NCBI GenBank assembly: GCA_013365325.1
Contig: JABVXV010000103.1
Span: forward strand, 124,001 to 188,000
Length of the DNA stretch: 64,000 nucleotides
Direction: 5' to 3'
Origin: Dipetalonema caudispina
Lineage: Eukaryota; Nematoda; Chromadorea; Rhabditida; Onchocercidae
Shown here: positions 1 through 12,442 of the stretch, piece after piece
How the letters are laid out: each line of letters opens with the position of its first letter
Numbering within the stretch: position 1 is the stretch's first letter
Notes under the pieces: generated by a model
Told to the model about the DNA's origin: nothing
The model's input: only the letters and a program-made list of their open reading frames with translations
The model's database searches: none
Program-made: the position numbers and the translations under genes

Positions 1-1748
1 AAGACATATCTGCTCATTCAATCCTAGCTCTGAAAATTCTGACCTCACCATAGTTCCGAGTAGATTTTCAATTAGTATCAGCTCTTTTATAATGTGTTAT
101 TCTGAATTAAAAAAAAAAAAAAAAAATTGAAACTGAACCTCTCACAAGCAACACGATGACTTTCGGCAAGTTCAGAAACTAGACGTTTTCTTAATTGTAA
201 CTGCTCGCTAACATCGTCCTGTAATGAAACAATACGAAATTTTTAACGCATCTATATGTGAAAGATGGATTTAGTTGAAAAGTATACTTGAAATGCACGC
301 AATTTAACAGTTGCTTTGTCCAGTTTTTCACAACCCATTTTGTGTGCAGCGTCGATTTGAACGAGATGATGCCTTGAAGGTAAAAACAGAGATAACTTCA
401 AAATGGAAATAAAAACCATAAATATGAGAATGTCCTGTTTTCTTTTCCCTTCGCTCTGTATTCTGTTATTCTCTCAAGAAGTGGGTCATAACTTATATTT
501 AACTCCCGTAATAAAAAACCATTACCCGCACTTAATTTGAGATGGGATGGAGGTCACAAATGAAGCAATATCTACACTGAATGAAATATTTCACCACTGA
601 TAATATGCACAGTCAGGTAAAAAAAGTGACCCGACGATTTACAGCGCTTTGTGAACAAATCAGTAGCAGCAAATGGTCTTATAGACGAAATATTGTTTGA
701 CACGAAAACTTCCGAGATGGAAAGATTTCACAACCAAAGGATGTAATTAAAAAATTCGAAAATTAACCTTGAATCAAAAGCAGCATTATTAAAGCACACA
801 ATGCACGCCAAATTACGACTTTCCATCGAATACAGGATATAAGGCTCCCCATGTGTTGAACAAGTCATGCGCCCTTTGATTCGTGCTCGCTCTTCCAGAG
901 GCACAACTCGATGAGTAGCAAACATTCGGGCCTAAAGTTTCTTTGCAAAATGCAAAGTTTCAGGAATCAGAAGTAGAACTCGCAGTACAAGCTCATGTTC
1001 TATCAGCCAATGTCTTTGTATAAAAAATTCATAAATCTCATTCTGACTAAATAAAATGACAAGAGAAATACAGGGCTAAATTACCTGATGTGTACTGTGC
1101 CGGCAACGATTACAAAGAGCCTGCTGACAGGTTTCACAGAAATGCATCGGTTGTGATATCTTAAAAATCATTCTTGAGCAATGCAACAAACACTTATATT
1201 CTTTGTATATAAAACTCATACTTGAAATTAGAATGCCATTACCTGATCACAATTTGCACACACGTCAGCTGTTTCATGACTAGTATCAATTAAAAATGAA
1301 AGTAAATTATCCGGACACACTTCACCATCAATCGCGGTGCCACATACAGGACATGTTTTGCGGTTCTGAATACATTCTCGACAGTAGTTATGCTGACACG
1401 GTAAACGAACAGGTGATGAGAATTCCTAAACAAAAGCATTTTTTTTGGGAAAACTCAATAAGTTAATAGCTAAGAAATGGCATGTCATGGAAGAGTTAAC
1501 TGGGGAAATCTAAATGAGCACAATTTTGCTTGGAAAAATTGATGAAACAAAAATGTAATTGACAATAAATACAGACCTTGTAATTTCTAATTTAAAGAGT
1601 AAGATGAGCACGAAAGCTACAGTCGGGGTGAGTCAACAATGTAAAACAAAATTAAAAAAAATACTCGATCGCATATGAGGCACTCTAGCGGATTCCTTGA
1701 TTCCACATTCTCCAATTTGAACATCAGCAGCGAAGATGAGCATGCCAT
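1..1748 (-). CDS. RNF207: RNF207-like RING finger/B-box protein, 5' part (gene continues off the left edge)
   Basis: Probable E3 ubiquitin ligase of the RNF207 type. Exons, in transcript order: 1665-1748, 1243-1425, 1085-1160, 768-931, 288-372, 139-218, and a likely piece at 1-55. Exon 1 ends in CLICDR and exon 2 starts EFSSPVRLPCQHNYCREC, so the first RING cysteines are joined across the intron with the C-x2-C-x11-C spacing expected of RNF207. The RING is followed by CANCDQ / FCETCQQALCNRCRHSTH (first B-box-like finger) and by MFATHRVVPLEERARIKG with CSTHGEPY and CIVCF (second B-box). The next exon (IDAAHKMGCEKLDKA) is a helical segment like that in vertebrate RNF207. All checked junctions keep phase. 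The start at 1748 (MACSSSLLMF) is the first in-frame ATG after a stop, but two out-of-frame ATGs lie just upstream, so an extra 5' exon is possible. Vertebrate RNF207 affects cardiac HERG channel levels; its role here is unknown. Confidence 0.8.
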
Positions 1749-2247
1749 CAACCATTATTTCATAAGCGTTTAGACGCTGGTGGACGGTGCAACCTAATCG
1801 GCATACACAAAACAGAATCAACTAATCCATTTCTTTCAACAAAGAAGCAAACATCCTTTTCCAGCTTGATCAACCATTTCCCATCATTAAACACTTCAAT
1901 CCCTAACATATTCAAGCAATTTTTGAATTTATTTAACAAATTTATTTTTCTAACTTCTACCTGCAAATGCCGAAGGAAGAAATGTAAAAGTCACAGATCA
2001 TTCAGCAAGTCAATTTCTATTAAAAATCATTCAAATATACAATAAAACGATACTTGGCACCATCCCTGTACTATTCTTCCTTGTACAGTATTACTCCGGA
2101 AACAAAGTTACTCAGGTTTTGTGAAACCATTCATGCATTCGATAAATAAAAAAGAATACGTTTATTCCAAAATCGCTTGATAAAATTAACATCCCAATAA
2201 CCAGTCAAACGGAGATACCAAAATTATCACGTTAAACAACAGAGTGA

Positions 2248-2628
2248 ATGAACGTCAAGCTAACAGGCATCATCTCAAAAATCATAACAGCTATTACAGA
2301 GAAATTTTTGCAAGAAAAAGACCGAATAAACTTGACGCCAAATAAATATGACAAAATTTTTCTTGAAATATTTACAAATGATGCACAAAATACTCTGTCG
2401 ACAACTTTGACGGTAGAAATTTTCCGAGCGGAAAAAAAAATCAAATTTAGCCAACTTTACCCGAAAAATTATCCAACTGACCCAAAAAAAATAACACAAA
2501 TAAAGCACAAAGTGCATCGTTATGTGAAGGGCGTAAAAACTATTGTTAGAATTAGCAACCCAGATTTGAAACACATTGTCAATAGAAATTTCAACTTAAT
2601 TTTAGAACAAATCAAAACGGGCAAATAA
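2248..2628 (+). other. Unrecognised 126-codon open frame between RNF207-like and TMED10 genes
   Basis: An intronless ATG-to-stop frame of 126 codons, lysine/isoleucine/asparagine-rich (starts MNVKLTGIISKIITAITEKF). It lies on the strand opposite to both neighbours, in the 1.4 kb gap 1749-3187. No signal peptide, membrane segment or known domain is visible, and a 99-codon frame overlaps it on the other strand. In DNA this AT-rich a few open frames of this length are expected by chance over 64 kb, so this may not be a gene. The rest of the gap shows nothing recognisable. Confidence 0.2.
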
Positions 2629-3187
2629 CGACATAGTAATACTGCGAACACCTCAATTTTCTAAACTAATTTCTTGAGCACAAAAATGAGTGCTTAAGAA
2701 AGTCTAACAGATACATTTCATACATAGAAACGAACCCTTCTAATTCACTACAACAATCATACTTAATAAGACTTTAATGAGAAGACATTCAATATCAATA
2801 GCTGATACAATAACTTTAACTAAAACTAATAATAAATGGGAACTCACTGTTTTATACAAGGGAAAATGCTCCATGTCAATAAAAATGAGTCCCGGTAAGC
2901 CTCCGGATTACTTATTCAGGATCCAATGTTAAAGCAAGATTCCAGCGTATTAAAAAAAACGAATGTGTTACTTAGTACTAACAACATCTACTTAAACCGT
3001 AGCATTGCACAACCTAACTAGAATAAAATCTCAGAATGTTATAAACATTAACTGTTGACTGGCTAAACAGTTAGAATCAGTCAATATGCAAGAAAATATA
3101 AAATATCCCCTTATCAAATTATGAAAATATTTACTATGGCATTCAAAAACTAATTTGAGAAATCTAATAATTGTACCGATAACAGTC

Positions 3188-4752
3188 CTAGTCGATCAGT
3201 TTCTTCGCTTTGAAATACCGACGAAGATAGAGCACTTGCCAGATGGCCAAACTAAGAAGGCACAACATCGAGAATATACTCAAATACAATACTCGACTGT
3301 TTGTTGATTCTGAAGACTTGCTAATTTAATGACAAATATTTCGTAACACTACAACCAGTTAATGCATTTGCATAATTAACGAACTGTTTACCTCGGAAAC
3401 AGTCAGCTGAAACATCCTCCGATTTCTTCCTTTTAAACTTAGTTGCAACATGTATTTAAGTCATGTGTCAAGTTCTTTTTTTAGAAACTGACACTCGATT
3501 TTTTATGCAACATAAGGGATGTGGTAAAAAAAAAACTGAGTGAAATGAGAAGAATCAACTGAATGAATACGAAAACGGTGTTGGCATCTGTGACTTCAGA
3601 AACGTTTATAAAACGCAACTTCAGAATTTAAAAGAGTGTTATGAAACAATTCAAATTTAGAAGGAAAAACTTTTTCAAAAATATTTGACACCATGAATTT
3701 CATAAATAACTTACCGTTGGTGGATCTCATCTCCTCTTCTCTTTGTCGCATATAAGCAAAATCTTGAACAATCGAATCAGACAAATCTTCCAAACTGAAA
3801 AAATGATGTTGAAAACTTCAACAATTGAAGAACAGTAATTTAAAGATTTGAATTCGACGAAAAAACGTCCCTCAGATATTAGCGGAGTATTATTTCTTAC
3901 CGACAGATTTTTGCCTTTGGAAACTCCGGAAAGGAACTTGGGAAAAAGTGACTTAAGTGAATATAGAACTTTTCTTACCGCCTTAACTCAACCTCCAATG
4001 GTTTAAGCTGTTCTGCTTCAGCAACTGCATTATAATTTTTGGCTTCCACGCCTCGTTTCATCTCTAAGTAAACCTCACGATCCTCACCTCGAACATCTAA
4101 ATAAAATTCAAGAAGCGAATCAATAATGTCTTCAAACTGTGCCTTGAAATATTCAACCTACAAACAGTAGCAGTTCAAAACGAAAGTCCATCCAGTACTT
4201 GCAACCTTTATAATTTTGATTTTTTTGCCATAAAATGCAGGAAATGGTAACGAACTTGGTGGAAGATGTGTACTGAAGCATATTTCAAAAATATCATATT
4301 CGTCAGCTGTGAATGCAAACTTGCCACTCGTTTCTGTGAAACGTTCTCGCTGATATAATGTGTGACTCCTAGTATCTGTTACCTAAAACAAGGTGAAATG
4401 TCTCTCCGTCACCTTATCAATGCAGTGTGGAACAAAAGTATAAAATTACAATTTGCATTCAAATTGTGATACTGACAACCAACAAAACACATAGTGCAAG
4501 CAGGATCAACATCTGATTTGATTCTCTACTTCAATATTTGTTATTTGTAGAAAATGGTTGACTTACATGAACAGAACTAATATGGCCTGTACTATCGGCA
4601 AATTCATATGATCCAGTGACAACCACATTTTTGTGTATTTCCTCCTTCAAACATTTCTTACCATTCGGTGGTACATAAAACCGAAGACTTGCCGTATGTG
4701 AAATCAGTACGATAACAAAAAGAAGAATAGCATCCAAATCCGTTATGCGCAT
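3188..4752 (-). CDS. TMED10: TMED10 / p24-delta family cargo receptor
   Basis: Type I membrane protein of the p24 family that cycles between ER and Golgi in COPI/COPII vesicles. Exons: 4567-4752, 4206-4382, 3979-4157, 3715-3794, 3188-3309; phases close to give about 247 residues. Visible order: signal peptide ([20 protein letters not shown]), GOLD domain starting [20 protein letters not shown] with its paired cysteines, the family hallmark RGVEAKNY, coiled coil ([19 protein letters not shown], then [12 protein letters not shown]), ESTN before the membrane helix ([20 protein letters not shown]) and cytosolic tail [13 protein letters not shown] with the lysine pair used for COPI retrieval. The second/third exon junction adds about 25 residues to the GOLD domain relative to vertebrate TMED10; a shorter splice from about 4281 to about 4097 also keeps frame. 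Transcribed divergently from the YIPF4 unit. Confidence 0.92.
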
Positions 4753-5366
4753 CGTCCTTAAATGTCTAATAAATTAAACCAATTTCAAGGCTATAAGTAA
4801 ACGCCACGAGTATGATAATTAAGCTAACTCCTTATTAACTCGTTTATAATAAAATGAATTTACAATTAACACAGTATAGGAAAGTTATGACGAGTAGTCA
4901 TAGAGATAATCAAAAACACCTACAGAAGGCTTTGTTGCACGCCCAATTCCCTTCCATTCAATCACTAACTCAGAACTATTTGATATGTAATTCTCTTTTA
5001 CTGGTGAATGTGGTAGCCTTTCTCCGATTAAACTGAATCGTTGGTGCATCCTCCTTTGGCAGAGCACGAATCATGTAATATCCGTCACCTCCACCCCCAC
5101 CTTTCCCCCTGATACATGGTATTACATGGAGTGAAACTCGAGTGTAAGATGACGACGAAAGCTACCACGCAGTCCCAGCAAACCATCCCGTCTTTGTCGG
5201 ATTATGAAACTTTAAATGTCTCATCTCAATGACATTGTTTCTCTGTATGTTGTGGGGGAGGTCTCCAGTTACACGTGAAGTTGTGTGTCGTAAGACTAAT
5301 GTCAGGCTTCATTTGTATTCGTTCGCTTTTAAACTGATTCATTTTCACTTATGCTGACATTTCTAG
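4753..5366. promoter_or_regulatory. Shared divergent promoter region of TMED10 and the YIPF4 unit
   Basis: About 600 bp separate the TMED10 start (minus strand) from the trans-splice-like acceptor TTTCTAG at 5360-5366 that precedes the first + strand ATG (5373). The region contains a CACGTG E-box at 5272-5277 and a C-rich patch at about 5083-5112 that stands out from the AT-rich surroundings. Shared regulation is inferred from the layout and the related functions of the two genes. Confidence 0.4.
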
Positions 5367-5372
5367 CTGTAA

Positions 5373-5741
5373 ATGGATCCGCCGCTAATTGCATCACAAA
5401 ATAAAGCAAGGAGTGAACACATGGCCATAGATCTTAGTGCTCTTATTCCCGACACTGCCGTTGATAATCTTGACTTTTTCAATTCCGCCAGACACAATGA
5501 TCAGGAAGAAGGTGCTTGTTTTACGCTTATCCGCTGAAGTACATGTCGAGAAGGATCAGTTCAAAACATACTTTTAGTTTTAAACATTGTTATTTTGCGA
5601 ATGTTTCCACTTATATTACTTCCTCGTCAGGTACTTGACTTTTGAACCAAAACATATATTATTCTTCAGAGGAAAATAGAACTCGATTATTTGGATCATT
5701 TCAGCTTGTTAGGATTAGTCCTTTTGGACTGGATTGGAAAA

Positions 5742-5749
<8 letters not shown>
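5373..5749 (+). CDS. Short upstream reading frame overlapping the YIPF4 start
   Basis: The first ATG (5373) after a TTTCTAG acceptor opens a frame starting MDPPLIASQNKARSEHMAID. It runs to a donor at 5511|GTGCTT and, with the best acceptor (TTCTTCAG, ending 5669), continues 5670-5749 through GSFQLVRISPFGLDW to a TGA at 5747-5749, about 71 residues in all. That stop lies just inside the YIPF4 frame, whose ATG is at 5742. An alternative weaker acceptor ending at 5679 would instead fuse exon 1 in frame with YIPF4 and give it an N-terminal extension. No domain was recognised. It could be a separate small protein, a regulatory upstream ORF, or the true N-terminus of YIPF4. Confidence 0.45.
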
Positions 5750-7480
<1,731 letters not shown>

Positions 7481-7614
7481 CATAATACGTATTGGATGTT
7501 TTTCCATCTTGAAGATCTAAATTAAATTGCCATAAAAATTGAAAACTTTCGTGTTATCATTAATTGTTGACCTCACTTTTATCAAAATCGCCACCAAAAT
7601 CATGCTGTTCATAT

Positions 7615-7620
7615 AATAAA
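7615..7620 (+). terminator. Candidate poly(A) signal of YIPF4
   Basis: AATAAA 135 bases after the YIPF4 stop codon. Confidence 0.4.
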
Positions 7621-7696
7621 GGAATGTCTTTTGCATTTTCTCTATTTATAACTTAAACTTTAAATGAGCTTTTGCTCGTTTGACCTTTTTTGAAAC

Positions 7697-7816
7697 ATGG
7701 AAGTGATTTACTTAATCATCCTGTTCATTTTCGGTATTGTCTCGATGATTCATTGGAGAGATAACAGTAATATTCACCATAAGAAAGAAAGGAAACCATC
7801 CTTACTTAAGTTGTGA
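7697..7816 (+). CDS. Possible 39-residue single-helix membrane peptide
   Basis: ATG-to-TGA frame of 39 codons. It begins with a continuous hydrophobic helix (MEVIYLIILFIFGIVSMIHW) and ends in a polar, strongly basic tail (HHKKERKPSLLKL). It lies 216 bp after the YIPF4 stop on the same strand, compatible with a downstream operon gene or a separate small gene. The charge and hydrophobicity pattern is that of a small tail- or signal-anchored membrane protein. No family was recognised and chance cannot be excluded at this length. Confidence 0.3.
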   Translation: MEVIYLIILFIFGIVSMIHWRDNSNIHHKKERKPSLLKL

Positions 7817-9345
7817 CATTCTCCTTTGCTTGTTATCTTTTCGTTCCTGAATTCAGTAGAAAAACAATATGAACAAATATCGGTCTCAAACAGCTTCCGG
7901 TATCGCTTATTCTCGTTTCATCCAAATGAAATCAACATATCTGATAGAATGCTGTCTTAATGAGTTGTTTTCTTGCCTGTGTTAGCAAATGAAACATTTC
8001 GTAGGAATAGAGTGTTTCATTGATCCTTACGAGAAACTGGGAAGATGAAAATTTTGGCTCTCATTGGGAAGATTCGAAGCTGAATCAGTTAGAGCTTTAG
8101 AGATGCCACAAACTACGTAGCAGTTGTCCAGCAATAATTCGAGGAATTATCAAAGAAAAAAAGATCAAAAGAAACCGATGTCTTTCTACTGCTCTGCCTT
8201 GGAACTAAACTCCTAATTTTGCACTCAGAGTAAGATATGCTTGTTGTTCGATGTATTCCAAATAACATTTGGGTTCAAAAGCAATGGGGAACTTTTGAAC
8301 AGTTTGACACTCATTTGCAGGAGCAATCCAACTTTTTTAAATTTCACATGGGAATTCGATAACAGATAAAGGAAGTTGTTTCTACATGTCATCAGCTCAC
8401 ATAGTTTCTGTGGTAACTTTGAATTATCGCTGCCAGCATGAGAGTCGTTGGAATACCGGATTTGATGTTACAGCAAAATATTCTGATTGTCACAACCAAC
8501 ACATTTATCCTCTTCTCATTTCTCTTCTATTTGTATTTTGTCTCTGTTTTTAATCGTTTCTTTATGAATAAACTTAAAAAACGTTTTCATGTTGACAGAA
8601 ATTGAATGACATTTGATGAATCATTTTACTGAATTCAAAAAATACAATGTTGAAAGCGAAATGTTGGTTTTCTTCAGTAGTGTTAATAAACTGAGTGAAG
8701 CCTGTTCTTCGTGCTGCTTGTTATGGATCATCGACAACTACTTAATGTCGTGATCAGGGATAACTTTACACATTGATCGTATCCTTTCAAGCGCATTTTT
8801 TCAGGTTATTTTTGTCATCATGACGAAAAGACACCTATCGAAGCAGTTGATCCTGCATAAGCTAAAGTTAATTTTGTGAAAATTTACATTTCTGCTTTCC
8901 ATCAAAAATGTGATTAAAATTTCAGTTGTACATCACTGAGCAGTAGTTATATCAGACAAAACTACTGACTCATCACTTATTCGAATAATTGAAGGAGGAG
9001 GATCTGCAAAATAGTTAACATTTCCGCAGAAGTACAAAAAAAGGCTTGGGAAACAATATTGTTGGTGATAGGATAATTTATTAAGGTACTAAGTGTTTCT
9101 TCACCTTTTTAAAAGCATCTGATCAGTTAGTTGTATGATCAACATTACTATAAAATAGCGCAGTTTTGCTATCACAATGAATTGTTTCAATAATGTTTTT
9201 ACCATTCCACTCGTTTGATTACATTTTTGGTGAAATATCCATCTATTTAATTTGCATTCTCTACTTAACGGAGTTTACTCTCAGTAAGAAGAAATTGAAA
9301 AGTTGTAAAATATTCATTTGAAGTAAATTTATTTCAATCTTTCAT
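7817..9345. other. Intergenic region, no gene recognised
   Basis: About 1.5 kb of AT-rich DNA with stops in all frames and no exon-like blocks that I could recognise. Confidence 0.6.
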
Positions 9346-9351
9346 TTTCAG
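9346..9351 (+). promoter_or_regulatory. 3' splice/trans-splice acceptor before the single-Kunitz gene
   Basis: A pyrimidine-rich tract ending in TTTCAG, 16 bases upstream of the ATG at 9368. This spacing suits spliced-leader addition in nematodes. It could also be an ordinary acceptor of an unseen 5' exon, since the frame stays open up to it. Confidence 0.4.
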
Positions 9352-9367
9352 GATAACTTCTACCATT

Positions 9368-10516
9368 ATGTTATTATTACCGATAACAATGGCAGTAATA
9401 AAAATTTGCTTAGCCAATAACAAGGAGATATCGGAATGTACATGGATTACTTGCATGCTACCGAAAGTGTGTCAACGTGTCAATGACATCGGTTCGTTTG
9501 TGCTCGTTACATTTTACATTTGTCGAAATTCGAGGAACGTTTTTGATGAGAGTGTCGTATATGTTTAAATAAAAATGTTCAATTTATGTATTTTTGCACA
9601 TTTCCTCCTTTCGTAACGAAATGATCATTTGAAAATTTGGGAACTATTAGCAATTTCGAAAATTATCCGAAGGTTTAACTTGTTGACATATTTCATTAAT
9701 TCACACTAAATTCTAGTATCTCTGAAGATTTTTTTCGAAAAAAAAAGTCACTTTTTAATGAGTGTGTGGAATAAAGTGATTATTTGCAGTATCATGCGCT
9801 ATTCCAAATGATACGACGAAAGTATCTTCGGAATCGGTGTTATCAACTAATTACATGAATCCGATCACCGAATCTCTCCTCACGGAATCCGTTTCACACT
9901 CTTCACCGATTTCTGATTCGCCATCATTATCATCATTAATTTCTGGAACGGAACCATTTCCATCTTCCGAAGCTATGACAAAACAAAGGCCGCTTTTAGG
10001 TGATACAGGGATAGAAGTTGAACCTGAAGAAAATTTTACAGTTAAAACACTTCCTGAAGTCTGCTGGTTTCCTGCTGTCACTGGGCCCTGTTCAAAAACA
10101 AAAATATTGTGGTATTACAATTCTTTAACGGGTCGGTGTGAAAGATTCAGCTTCAGGTGATAATTTTTAACACATTAGTGCATCAGTATCGAAGTTATAT
10201 AGAAACCAATGTTTAATATTTGTTGTTCCCACACCAACAATAGGTTTCTGCGAATGAATATCTACCGCATTCAAGGTAAAACATTCCGAAATTTCGAATC
10301 GGCCATTAAAAGATGTTTCCATTATTTTAGTAATTTTAAGAATATCGATTGATATTCTCTTATGAAATTTTATTTTATCATTGTTGATAAATTGCTAGGA
10401 TCGCTTCAAATTTTAATGTTCATTTCAGTGGTTGCGGTAATGCGAACCATTTCTATACTCGAAAAGAATGCGAAGAAACTTGCTTGGTGGAATATCCCAA
10501 TACATCTAATTCTTAA
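9368..10516 (+). CDS. Secreted single-domain Kunitz protein
   Basis: Three exons (9368-9491, 9790-10156, 10429-10516) join in phase into about 192 residues. A short hydrophobic start (MLLLPITMAVIKICLA) looks like a signal peptide. It is followed by a cysteine-bearing segment (CTWITCMLPKVC), then a roughly 90-residue Ser/Thr/Glu-rich linker with likely O-glycosylation, and a C-terminal Kunitz domain: CWFPAVTGPC, WYYNSLTGRC, FSFSGCGNANHF, ECEETC. All six Kunitz cysteines are present. The residue after the second cysteine (the P1 position) is serine rather than Lys/Arg, and the loop between the fourth and fifth cysteines is 11 residues instead of the usual 12 (a glycine is missing). The last intron splits the domain between the third and fourth cysteines. 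Inhibition of a serine protease is possible; the target is unknown. Confidence 0.8.
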
Positions 10517-10765
10517 TATTTTATTATTATTGCTAGACCATCGAAGTGTTTCAAAATTTGGATGCTTCTTTACTCATCAACTGTTTAGTACGATTAATTC
10601 TATTCGGTTTACACGGATATAAAAGTGATGGTTCCAGTTCGATCGCCGATCTTGATAAGATTCCCATCACCAGTAAATTTCTAAAGGATCTGCAGAATCC
10701 TTCTTGGATCTAAGGTATTCTTTTAGATTTCTTTGTCTTTCCGACGCCTTGATTATGCTTGATGC

Positions 10766-10771
10766 AATAAA
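10766..10771 (+). terminator. Candidate poly(A) signal of the single-Kunitz gene
   Basis: AATAAA about 250 bases after the stop at 10516. Confidence 0.3.
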
Positions 10772-12442
10772 CTTTTATCATTTCGCATTTAGAAATGTAA
10801 GGGTGCGTTTTGCGCGTTTGAATTTCATAAATTAACGTATCGAAACACTGGTGTAACTCATTACTTCGTAGACCACAAATGGAATTTATCACTGAAATTA
10901 AATCCCAATAGCTTATCTTGAAAAATATTTTATGATCTCAAAATATAAAAATCATTCAAAACAGAGTTTTTTAACATGAAAAATATCAAAAATATAAAAA
11001 ATGAGAATAAAAAACAAGCATTGCATAATATACTGCAAAGCAACCCTTTAATTTAATTTCGACAATGGTATCATCGATAGATAGCAGAACTGAAGCATAT
11101 CAGAAATATGATAATAGAGTACTTTTGACTTGAACTACATTAACACAATTTTTAATATCAGCTTTTATATCAATGCACGCATAGCTGTAGATAAGAAGTT
11201 CTCCGAAGATTTTCATTAGCGATTAGTGATTTAAGTTTAATCTCATCGGGGAAAAGATAGAAATTGGGAATGCTAATGCAAACTAATTCAGAATTAAAAT
11301 AAGCGAAAATCGGAGGTTCTTAAAGGTAATATTCACTGAATATTTTTGCACCGATAGATTCTGACTCATCACTTCAAAAATTTGAACAATAAATTTGATG
11401 AAAAAGTAAGAGGAAGATGATCGCTTTTGAAGCCGAACCAGAAAAGCAGTCCACAGAAAAGAATCCGGTATAAAATTTTGTGTGCTCAACTACTACTTCA
11501 GGCAACCAATTTACCTTTTAAAAGATTTTTTTTTTTTTTTTTCAGATCTCAAGTCAAAAATTATATTTCATGAGGAGCTAGGAAACTTTGCTATTTTTTC
11601 AATAGATAAAATGCTGTTTTAAATTTATGATTTGCACAAACCTTTTTTCTTTAAAAAATAAAAGAAATTTAAGAAATGAAGGAAGAGAAAAGCAAATAGA
11701 GGCAGCTGAATGAATTATACGGCCTAAATAGACAGAAAGCATCAAAGTAGAGTAGAAACAACCTAAATTAATAGTATTTTTTATTAACTTTGACTTCTAT
11801 CCCGAACTGGTAGCAAGTATCAAATCCAATCATACACACTTAATCTAATCAAATGCAAGTAAGACCATAAACTGTAACTCAATTGAATTGCAGTTTACAA
11901 AAATGCATATTACCTGCAATGATTTTGAGCATTGCTACGATAATTCTGAAAGCATTAAATTATATCATGTTAATCGAATTAAATTAGACCGGATTTTGTT
12001 GAATAACATCTAAACTGCAAAATTTGAATTGATTATGGATGATTTGTTTCCCGCCGCAGTGCAAAATTTCAGGACATCAATTGAATAATTTTATGGATGA
12101 TTCATTAATAAAAATTTATAGTATAGTGCATCGTCGTGTTTGTTGCTGTTGTCCATCACTATTTTTCGATTTCATTGTATCCGTTTTATCCTTTCCACTT
12201 ACTGTTTCCTGTTTAAACAATGCTTTTAAAAATCTTTTTTTGAGCAGAATTTTTATCAGATCCCTTTCAAATTATAATACATCAACCTGATTTAAAGAAA
12301 AGCCGCTATTACAATAAACTTTCATCATTCTTGCAACTTTATCAAAGCAAGATTATCGATTTCTCAGTGATCAGCAACTTTTACTTCTAGTCTCATTGAT
12401 ATCTGACAAATAGTTTATCTGTTACTAACTTCACTTGGTAAG
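10772..12442. other. Intergenic region, no gene recognised
   Basis: AT-rich sequence downstream of two convergent genes. Short open frames exist on both strands but none shows a domain or coding-like composition. Further 3' exons of the coiled-coil gene could be hidden here. Confidence 0.5.
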
